A stretch of DNA of 64,000 bases, taken from Sapria himalayana. Lineage: Eukaryota > Streptophyta > Magnoliopsida > Malpighiales > Rafflesiaceae. Position numbers and translations under genes: made by a program. The stretch lies in NCBI GenBank assembly GCA_029783825.1, contig JAREIK010000756.1, forward strand, positions 65,769 through 129,768, written 5' to 3'. Below, piece after piece: positions 51,491 through 64,000 of the stretch (positions are counted from its first letter, which is position 1; every line of letters starts with the position of its first letter). Below the pieces are notes generated by a model. The model was not told where the DNA came from and made no database searches. It was given only the letters and a program-made list of their open reading frames with translations.

Positions 51491-53274
51491 TGGATAGATA
51501 GTTAGTTAGATAGACTGATAGATAGACTGATAAACTGATAGATATATAGATCTAGAGATAAATAGTTAGTAAGACTGATAGATAGATTTATAAATAGATA
51601 GATAGACAGATATATTCACACATAAATAGACATATTGGTAAATAGATTGATAGATATACAAATAAATAAATAAATATATATATATATATATATATATTGA
51701 TAAATAGATAGATAATTATATAGATAGATAGATATTTAGATAAATAGATACATAGATAGATACATAGATAGATAGATATAAAGATATACATATTATATAG
51801 ATTGATAGATTAATAGATAAATAGATATACAAATAGATAGTTAGATAGACATATAGATAGAAAAATAGACAGATATATAGATAAATTGATAAATTCACAA
51901 ATAGAGACAAATAGATAGATGAATAGATTGATAGATAGATAGAGATATATATATATATATATATCTATATATTTGTGTGTGTGTGTGTGTGTGTGTGTGT
52001 CAATAGATAGATAAATAGATAAATAGAGAGATATATAGATAGATAGATAGATAGATAGATAGACAAATATATAGACATATAGATAGACAAATATATCGAT
52101 TGATAGATAGATTGATACATAAATATATACACAAATAAATAGATAAATAGATATAGAGATATATAGATAGCGAGATAGATAGACAAATAGATAGACATAT
52201 AGAAAGAAAGATTGACAGATAGAGAGAAATATAGATAGACATGTTTTAGACAGATATATATATTTTGATACATAAAAAATAGACAAACAGTTACATAAAT
52301 AGATCATTTAATACACAAATATATAAAAAGATAATATTGATAGATACACATATCGATAGAGAGATAGATAGATTGACATATATTATGACATATATATATA
52401 TATAGATAGATAAACATATTGATATATAGATCGACAAATTGATAGTTACATAAATATATAGATAGATAGATACATATACAAATATATAGGTAGATAGATA
52501 GTTAGACAATTATATAAAGTGACAAATAGACAAATAGATAGATACATAGATATATATAAATTTAAATAGATAAATAGAAAGATAGACATATAGATAGAGA
52601 GAAATATATAAAGATAGATAGATAGATAAATAGAAAGATAGATAGATAGACAAATATATATATAGATCGATAGATATATTTATAAAAATATAGGAACATT
52701 AATAGAAAAATAGATATTTATATATATATATATATACACATAAATTGATGAACAAATAGATAGATAGGTTGTATAATAGAAAATAGATAGATAGATAGAT
52801 AAATAGATAGATCAATAGACATATAGATAGATATATTGACATATAGTTAGAGATATATATAGATCGATGGACAAACAAATTGATATACAAATCATTGAAT
52901 AGATATATCAATATATAGATAGATAGATAGATATACAAATAGAAAGATAGATAGATAAATAGATAGACAAACAAATAGATAGTATGATAGATAGATAGAC
53001 ATATAGATAGACAAATAGATACAAAGATATATAGATAGATAGATAGACAAATAAATAGACAAATATATAGAAAGATAGATAATCAGATAGATAGATACAA
53101 AGATCGATAGATAGATAAATATATAGACACATAAATAGAGATATAGATTGACATATATATAGAAATAAAGTAAGATCGAAAGATATATAGATAGATACAT
53201 AGATACATATATAGAAAGATAGATAAAAAGATAGAAACACACACACACACACATATATAGACATATAGATTGAT

Positions 53275-53314
<40 letters not shown>

Positions 53315-53725
53315 TTAGTTAGTTAGACAGATAGACAAACTAATAAATAGATAGATAGATTAGATATACAAATAGATAGATAGATATATCGATAAATAAA
53401 CAAATAGATAGAAAAATAGATTGATAGATAGATAGTCAAATAGATAGAAAGATAGATATATAGACATATAATTTTTTTAATTTATATATATATATATATA
53501 TTTGTAGACAGATAAATAGTCAAATAGTTAGGCAAATAGATCGATAGATAGTCAGATAGAAAGATAGTAACAAAGATATCACAATAGATAGATAAAAAAA
53601 TAGAAAGATAAGTTGAAAGATAGATATAAAAATAGTTTGACATATAGTTAGATTAATATATATAAATATAAATATAAATATAAATATAAATATAAATATA
53701 AATATAAATATAAATATAAATATAA

Positions 53726-53776
<51 letters not shown>

Positions 53777-53842
53777 TAGATAAATAGATAGATATACATA
53801 TATACAGATATATAGACATATAGGTAGAAAGATATATAGATA
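49391..53842 (+). repeat. Degenerate GATA/GACA microsatellite block 4
   Basis: GATA on the plus strand. It includes (AAAT)n at 50085-50122, (CA)n at 50551-50590, (TA)n at 51191-51223 and 51446-51487, (TG)n at 51974-52000, and a near-perfect hexanucleotide (ATAAAT)n run at 53654-53740 followed by (TA)n to 53773. The 455-bp hAT element interrupts it at 53843. Confidence 0.97.
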
Positions 53843-54297
53843 TAGAGGTGTCAAATAGGCCGTGCCATTCTAGGCACGACACGATTCTATGGATGTTAGC
53901 TCTGCTCATGCCTGCGGCATGCATCTCTAGGGTTTGGCGTGGTCGGGTCAAAACCCTAATTCTAAAAAAATAGTTTTTCGGTGGCACGCCACTGTGTCGC
54001 CGTGATTCTTCTTCACTTTTGGGGCTGAGTGAGCCTCGCTCATCGAGATCAGCTTTGCCGTCGGGGTAGTTTCTCGGCATGGGCCAAGGTACCATACCAA
54101 TGGGCCACGACACAGTTTCGGGTGAGGCACGGCATAAGGTCAGTTGGCCTCGGCATGGCATGGTATGGTTGGTGCCGTAGAGAGGCACGACATAGGCATG
54201 GGCACGAGAAATTCCCATGCCGTGCCACCCCATGCACGAGCGAATCCTTCTGTGCCTCGTGCAAGACCAGGCTTGCTCGGCTTGGTTGCAACCTCTA
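53843..54297. mobile_element. Non-autonomous hAT element, 455 bp, GC-rich
   Basis: The left end is TAGAGGTGTCAAATAGGCCG and the right end read inward is TAGAGGTTGCAACCAAGCCG; they share TAGAGGT and further matches, a typical hAT terminal repeat. The flanks (TATAGATA left, GATAGATA right) are compatible with an 8-bp target duplication, but the surrounding array makes this uninformative. The body is GC-rich with many GGCACG, GGCATGG and CCATGCC words in inverted arrangement. Frames across it (for example 54029-54298 plus) are not conserved proteins. GC content and sharp borders in the array suggest a fairly recent insertion. Confidence 0.8.
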
Positions 54298-55954
54298 GAT
54301 AGATAAAAACATAGATAGATAGATTGATAGACATATAGATAGAAAAATAGATAGAAAGATAGATAGACAGACACATGGATAGATAGATAGATAGATAGAT
54401 TTACAGACAGACAGATAGATCGATAGATAGACAACTAGATATATAGATCGATAGATAGATAGGTATATGGACAATTAGAAGGAAAGATAAATAGACAATT
54501 AGATAGATAGATAGATAGATATATAGATAGATCGATAGATAGAGAGATAGACAGAGATATAGACAAAGATATAGACAGAGAGATAGACAGATAGATATAC
54601 AGATAAATACACAGATGGATAGGTATAAATATAGAAAGATAGATAGAAGATAGATTGATTGATTGATAGACATACAGATAGATAGATAGATAGACAGATA
54701 GATAGACAAATAGATAGATATGCAGATAGATAGATAGATAAATAGATAGATTGACAAATAGATTGACAAATAGATTGATAATCAGATAGATAAATAGGCA
54801 GATATATATATATATATATATACACTAATTATTAGATCGATTATTATAAATATAAATAGATATATAGAATGATATATAGATAGATAGATAGAAAAATAGA
54901 TACACACACACACTCACACTCACACACAGATATATATATCGACATATAGATAAACAGATAAATAAATAGATAGTTAGACAACAAAAAGATACATCGAAAG
55001 ATATTCAATTAGATAGATAAATAGATAAACATATAGATAAAAAAATAGATAGATAGATAGATACATATATAGATAGAGAGATAGTGAATTTTTACAAATA
55101 GATAAACAAATAGATAGATAGATAGACAAATAGATAGATTGATTGATTGATCGACATATATATATATATATAAATCGATAACTAGATAGAGAGATAGATA
55201 GAAAATAGAAAGATTTATAGATTGATATATAGATAGATAGAAGATAAATTGATAGTGAGATAGATAAATAGATAGAAATATAGATAGATAGATAGATAGA
55301 TAGATAAACAGAAAGATAGATAGAAAATACATAGATAGACATATAATAAGATAAATTAATAAACATATCGATAGACAGATGAATTGATAATAGTTAGATA
55401 GATAGATAGTAACAAAGTTAGACTGATAGATATATAGAAAAATAGATAAAAAAATAGATAGAAATATTGATATAAAGATAGATTGTCATATAGTTAGACT
55501 GATAGATAAACAGTTATATATATATATATATATATTAATTGATTGATGTATAAATAGATAGATATACAAATAGATAGATAGTTTTACATATAAATAGATA
55601 AATATATAGACAGATAGATATACAAATAGATAGATAGATACATAGATAGATAAATAGATAGATATATAGATGGATATTTAGATATATAGATAGACAATTA
55701 GATAGACAGATTAACTGACATATAGATAGACAAATAGATAGACACATAAATTGACAAATAGATAGATAGATTGATTGATGAAAAATAGATCATCAAATAG
55801 ATAGTTACATAGATATATAGACAAATAGATAGATAGATAGTCAGATAAATAGATAGGTAGTTATAAAGATATATAGTTTGAAAGATTAATAAATATATAG
55901 ATTTCTAGATAGATATATAAATAGATAGATAGGCATATAGATAAAAAGATAGAT

Positions 55955-55996
<42 letters not shown>

Positions 55997-56036
55997 AGAT
56001 AGATAGATTATTATATAGATTGATAGAAAGATATTT

Positions 56037-56081
<45 letters not shown>

Positions 56082-56102
56082 GATAGATAGAAAGATATTT
56101 AG

Positions 56103-56137
<35 letters not shown>

Positions 56138-56632
56138 GATAGATAGATATATAAATAGACATATATAGATAGACAATTAGATAGACAGACAAATAGATAC
56201 ATAATTAGATATACAAATAGATAGATAGATAAATAGAAAGACATATAGATAGAAAAATAGATAGATAAATAGATACATAGATAGATAGATATATACACAA
56301 ATTGATAGACAAATAGATCGATAAATTGATTGATAGATATATATATATATATCAATAAATAGATATATAGATAAATAAATATATAGATATATAGATAGAT
56401 AGGTATATAATATTTAGATAGACACATAGATAGATAGATATTAATATTTAGATAGACACATAGATAGATAGATAGATACATACATAGATATAAATAAATA
56501 AATAAATGAATAAATAAATAGATAGTAAGACAAATAAATAGATAGATAGATTGATAGATATATAGACAAATAGATAGATAGATAGATAGATAGATTGACA
56601 GATAGAGAGAAACACAAATAGAAAGATAGTAG

Positions 56633-56688
<56 letters not shown>

Positions 56689-57969
56689 CAAAATATAGAA
56701 ATAAATAGATAGATCATTTGTTAGACAAATAGATTGACATAAAGATAGATAGATAGAAAGATAGATAGAAAGACAGATAGATAAATATATAGATAGGCAG
56801 GTAGAAAAGCATGTTGATAAATAGATTGATAAATAGATAATTAGATAAATAGATAGTTATAGATAGATAGATAAACAAATAGATAGACAAATAGATTGAT
56901 AGATAGATACACACACATATATATATATATATATACAAATAAATAGATAAATAGATAGATAGACATATGGATAGATAGATAGAAAGATCGATAGATAGTA
57001 AGATAGTTAGATAGATAGATTGATAGATATATAGAAACATAGATAGATAGATATATATTTATTTATTTTAAATTGAGGAACAATTAGATAGATAGATAAT
57101 TTAATAGACAAATAGATAGACAGATAGATAGACTAAAAGATATACTTATTTATAGACATATAGATAGATAGAAAGATATAGAGTAAAAGATATAGAAAAA
57201 TAAATTGACAAACAAATTGTTACACAGATCATTACATAGATAGTTAGATAAATAGATAGTTATACAAATATATAGATAGATAGATAGATAGATAGATAAA
57301 TAGAAAGACATAGAGATAGACACATAAATAAAGACAGATTGATTGAAAGAAAGTAAAATAGATTGATTTATAAACATAAAGATAGATAGATTTATAGACA
57401 TAAATATAGATAGATATATAGAAAGATAGTTAGACAGATATAAAGATTGAAACACATATAGATAAATATATATAGTTATATATACACACACAAACAGACA
57501 CACACACACATATAGTTTGATAGATAGATAGACAAATAGTTAAACAGATAGATAGATTGATTGATAAATATACATATAGATATAAAGATAGACATATAGA
57601 TTGATAGTTATATAGATAGGTATATAGACAAATAAATAGATATATAAACAGTTAAATATATAGATAGACATATAAAAAGATATATAGATAGAAAGATAGA
57701 TCTATAAAAAAATAGATAGACAATTTTATAGACCAATAGAGTGATAGATAGATAAAGATATAGATAGACACATAGATAGATAAATAGATAGATAAATAGA
57801 TAAAAAAATAAATAGATAGATAGATATATTGACAATTAAATAGTCATATAGATATATAAATAGATAGACAAACCGACAGATAGACATAAAGATAAATAGT
57901 TAGAAAAATAGATCGATAGACAGATCGATAGACAGATAGATCTACTCATATATAGACATATAGCTAAAT

Positions 57970-58011
<42 letters not shown>

Positions 58012-60092
58012 GATAGATAGATATTTAGATACATAGATAGATAGAGAAATAGAAAGAAAGATAGATAGATATAAACATAGATAGATAAATATATAGATAG
58101 AAAATATATAGACTGATAGATAGATATATATATTAGATAGAGAAGCAGCTAGAAAGTAAGAAAGATAGAATGTTGATATATAGATTGACAGATATAAAGA
58201 AACATAGATATCCAAATATATAAAAAGTTAGATAAATAGATAGATAGAAAAATAGACAAACAAATAGATAGATTGATAGATAGATAAATAGATAGAAAAA
58301 CAATTAGATAGACATATATATCGATAGATTTATTGATTGATAGAGAGATAGATAGATAATAGAGATATATTTAGAGATATTGAAAAGTAGATAGGTAAAA
58401 TATTGATAGATAGATGGATAAAAAGATTGTTAGATAAATAGATAGATAAATAGATAGATAGATATACAAATATATAGATAGAAAGGTATATAAAGAAATA
58501 GATAGATAGACAAATATATAGATAGATAGATACACTGATAGATAGATAGATAGATAGATAGATAAAAAGATAGACAAATAGATAAACAGATAGTTTGATT
58601 GATTAGATAGATAGACAAATAGATAGATAGATATATAGACTGATAAATAGATAGATAGATAGATAAATAGAGAGACACATAGATAGATAGATAGATAATT
58701 AGATAGATAGAAATATTAATCATTAGATAGATAGATAAATAGATAAAAGAAAGATAGATAGATGACAAATATATCAAAAGAAAGATTGATAGATAGAGAG
58801 TTAGAGAGATAGATAGATAGATATAGAGATAAATAGACAGATAGATAGACATATAGATTGAGCGATAGATATATAGATATTTAGATATATAGTAATCTAG
58901 AAAGATAGATAGATAGTTAGAAACACAAATTGATAGATAGACTAACAGATAGATTGATAGATAGATAGATATATATAGATAGATTGATATACAAAAAGAT
59001 AAGTTAGATAGATAAATAGATATATAGATTTATTAACAAATAAATAGATAGATTGATAGACATATAGTTAAATAGATAGATAGACATATTTATAGACATA
59101 TTGAAAGACAGTTCGATAGACAAATAGTTAGACACACAGATACATAAATACAAAGATAATAAGAAATATAAACTAATTAATGGACTCATACATTGTAAGA
59201 TCGATATAAACATAGAAAGAGATATAGTTAGATTGATAGATATTGAGATATATATATATATATATATAGATGAATATACAAATCGATTGACATATATATA
59301 GAAGAGATATAGATATATAAATAGACAAATAGATAGATAGAATGATGGATAGATAGATATATTTCTAGATTGATAAATAGATAAACAGATAAATAGATAG
59401 ATAAAGATATAGAGAGAGAGAGAGAGAGATCTATAAATATATAAATAGAAAGATAGAAAGATAGATAGGTAGACACATAGATAAACACACAGATATATAA
59501 ACAAATAAATATATAGATATATTAATATATAGATAGTAAAATAAATAGATCGGTAGATATATAGACAGATAAATAGAAAGATATATAAAGATAGATAGAT
59601 AGATAAACAAATAGATAGAAAGATATATATAAAGATAGATAAATAGATAAATAGTCATATAGAGAGACATATAGATAGATAAATAGATATACAGATCGAT
59701 AGATAGATAGATAGATAGATATACAGATAGATAGATAGATAGACAAATATATATATATACACACACACACATAAAGAGAAATAGATAGATATACAAATAG
59801 ATTAATAGATATGCAGATAGATAGATAGATAGATAGACAAATATATAGACAAATAGATAGAAAGATATATTGTTAGACATAAACATAAAAGATAGATAAA
59901 CAAATAGATAGACAAATGGTTAAAGAGATAGTTATACAGAAAGATAGATAAATATATATATATATATATATAGATAAATAGATAGATATATACATAAAAA
60001 AATATAGAGACAGATAAATATATAGATAATAGATAGATATACAGATAGACAGATTGATAGATAGATAGACAAAGAGATAGATAATTAGGCAT

Positions 60093-60123
<31 letters not shown>

Positions 60124-60842
60124 CATAGAAAGATAGATAGTTTGAATGATATATTTATAGATAGCCAGAGAGATTGATAGTTATATAGATAAATAGATAA
60201 ATAAATAGATAGATAGATAGATAAATATACATATAGATATATTGATTTATTGATATACACATTGATAAATTTTTTTATAGATAAATTTATAGACAGATTG
60301 ATTTAAAATTTCATAGACAGATTAATAGACAGATTGATTGAAAGAGTGATAAATTTATAGATATATAGATATTTAGAGAGATAGAAAGACAACAATATAG
60401 AAAGATAGTTAGATAAATAGATTTATAGATATATAGATAGTCATATAGATAGATAGATAAATATATAGATATATATATATATATATATAGTTAGACGAAC
60501 AAATTGATAGATAGAAAAATAGATGGAAACAAAAATAGTCACATAGATAGATAGATAGACAAATTGATTGATAGATAGATAGACAAATAGATAGAATAAT
60601 TGATAGATAGATTTATAAATAGATTGTTAGACTAAATGATAGATAGATTGATAGATAGATTTATAGACATATAGATAAACAAATTGATAGAGTAAAAGAT
60701 ACACAAATATATAGATATATAGATAGACATATTGATAGATAGATATATAGATTGATAGATAGACATATAGATAGACAGATAATTATACAAATATAGAGAT
60801 AGATATATAGATTGATAGATAAACAGATTGATAGACAAATAA

Positions 60843-60878
<36 letters not shown>

Positions 60879-61188
60879 ATAGATAGTTTAAAGATGGATA
60901 GATAGATAGATTGATTGATAGATTGATTGATAGATAGACAAATAGATAGATAGATCGTCAAAAAGATAAATAAATTGTCAGACAGATTGATAGATAGATT
61001 GATAGAAAATTTGATTGATAGATTGATAAACATATTAATAGATTGGTTGATAGATAGATTGATAGACATATTGATAGATAGATAAATTATAGAAAGATAA
61101 ATAGACAAATAGATAAATTAGAAAATATACAGATAGAAAGATAGATAGACAAATAGATATACGTATATATAGATTTATAGATAAATTG

Positions 61189-61220
<32 letters not shown>

Positions 61221-61474
61221 ATAAATTTCTTGATATATAGATATATATATCAATAGATAACCAAATAGATCTACAGATAGATAGATATATACATAGATAG
61301 ATAAATAGATAGAAAGGTTGATAGACAAATAGAAATATATATAGATAGAAAGATATATATATATATATATAGATAAAAAGATGGATAAATCTATAGATAG
61401 ATAGGTAGATATATAGATAGAATGTTAGTTAGATGGATAGATTGATAGATACATAACTAGACACATATATAGAC

Positions 61475-61512
<38 letters not shown>

Positions 61513-61974
61513 GCAAATAGATAGGCATATATATAGATAGATAAATTGAAAAAAATATTGATTGATAGATTGAAAGATAGCTAGATAGCTAGAGATAAAG
61601 ATAGATAGATAGACAGATAGATAGACAAATAGATAGATTGATAGATATATAAATAGATATATATATATATATATCAATAGATAAAGTGATAGATAGATAG
61701 ATAGATATATAGATATTTAGAGAGATAGAAAGACAAAAAGATAGAATGATAGTTAAATAGTTCGATAGATAGTTAGTTAGATAAATAGATAGGTATATAA
61801 ATAGACAAATAGATAGATAGATAGATAGACAAATAGATTGACAGATAGATTGACAGATAGATAGACAAATTAATAGATAGAAAAATAGTTAGAAATAAAA
61901 ATATGAAAATAGATATATAAATAGATAGACAAATTGATAGATAGATTAATAGATAGATAGATCGATAGATATAT
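54298..61974 (+). repeat. Degenerate GATA/GACA microsatellite block 5
   Basis: GATA on the plus strand, continuing block 4 after the hAT insertion. It includes (TA)n at 55963-55992, 56040-56072, 56638-56685 and 57970-58004, (GA)n at 59412-59428, a 66-bp duplication at about 56024-56145 (GAAAGATATTTAGATATAT plus CACACACAGATAG), and a duplication at 56411-56476 (TATTTAGATAGACACATAG). It ends exactly where the gypsy LTR begins. Confidence 0.97.
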
Positions 61975-63585
<1,611 letters not shown>

Positions 63586-63590
63586 TAGCT

Positions 63591-63607
63591 TAGTATCAGA
63601 GTTAGGT
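63591..63607 (+). other. Primer binding site (tRNA-Met type)
   Basis: TAGTATCAGAGTTAGGT matches the plant gypsy/copia primer site TGGTATCAGAGCCAGGT, complementary to the 3' end of initiator tRNA-Met, with three C/G-to-T/A changes. Its position five bases after the LTR end is as expected. Confidence 0.85.
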
Positions 63608-64000
63608 ATATGATTACCTATAACTCAAAAATTGACACAAGATTCATAATGTTGTAGGAAAGTTTAGATATATAAATATCTAATACTCCAGGAAAGAGAA
63701 AAACACTAGTGTAAACAAACATAACCTTAGTGGGTCAGAAAAATGTAATATTATCATCAAAATGAAAAGTCTATTATTAGTTGCCATGTGCACTAATAAT
63801 AAGAAATGATTGCGATTCTTATATTATTATTTGACTTATGAAAGATGGCATGTAGAGAATGAGAACACTAGGGACGTCCACAAAATGAGGATCAATCCCC
63901 AGCCTTCTTTGATCAGCATACTCTAATTGTAAGTGTGGGTGTCGTTGTTGCAAGAGTTACACAAACTAGTGTAGCTGGAGGTTAAGAAGGATCAAATAAC
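63608..64000 (+). mobile_element. Gypsy leader and start of gag (incomplete at window end)
   Basis: AT-rich leader follows the primer site. Near 63862 an ATG begins MRTLG, and with a one-base shift the frame continues GRPQNEDQSPAFFDQHTLIV and SVGVVVARVTQTSVAGG to a stop. Plant gypsy gag proteins often start MRTRGRP-like, so this looks like a gag start with at least one frameshift. The element continues past the window, so pol and the lineage cannot be read. Confidence 0.5.

Noticed and set aside
54029..54298. 89-codon plus-strand and overlapping minus-strand frames in the GC-rich 455-bp block
   Set aside because: The block is a hAT-type non-autonomous element with inverted GC-rich words; both strands are open because of low A/T stop density, and no family is recognisable.

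Overview
This window looks like AT-rich nuclear DNA of a flowering plant, probably heterochromatic. The evidence is plant-type copia, gypsy, hAT and CACTA relics, plus decayed pieces of two plant nuclear genes with their introns: an enhancer-of-polycomb-like gene and the plant N-glycan beta-1,2-xylosyltransferase gene. I see no intact host gene, no tRNA or rRNA, and nothing bacterial.

About 60 percent of the window is one degenerate GATA/GACA-type microsatellite (blocks at 1-6960, 18450-31045, 41309-46837, 49391-53842 and 54298-61974). All five blocks read GATA on the plus strand. Two shorter blocks (6985-7735 and 17975-18442) read TATC and flank a 10-kb transposon island. This is the pattern expected if about 11.5 kb of the array had been inverted. 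TATC contains no stop codon in any frame, so the array is full of long spurious reading frames of Ser-Ile-Tyr-Leu type; I do not regard these as genes.

Islands inside the array:
(1) 7736-17974: a roughly 550-bp higher-order AT repeat, an enhancer-of-polycomb pseudogene, a minus-strand copia relic, roughly 300-bp tandem repeats, a CACTA-like element with palindromic TATATGTACATATA arrays, and a 1-kb TTC/TTA array.
(2) 31046-41308: a hAT transposase pseudogene cut off by a CACTA-type end with a 70-bp subterminal satellite, a xylosyltransferase pseudogene only about 95 bp further on, two more minus-strand copia relics, a second hAT (BED-finger) pseudogene, and a fragment of the same CACTA-like family as in island 1.
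(3) 46838-49390: the reverse-oriented end of that CACTA-like family with its Gly/Ser-coding trinucleotide island.
(4) 53843-54297: a 455-bp GC-rich non-autonomous hAT element.
(5) 61975 to the window end: the 5' LTR, primer binding site and leader/gag start of a Ty3/gypsy element.

Nothing here works as an operon or pathway. The window is a record of nested insertion, capture of gene fragments, microsatellite growth and C-to-T decay. The most interesting items are the polarity switch in the array, the recurrent non-GATA motif that reveals a higher-order unit, the possible Pack-CACTA capture of the xylosyltransferase gene, and the CACTA-like family that carries palindromic arrays and a Gly/Ser-rich island.
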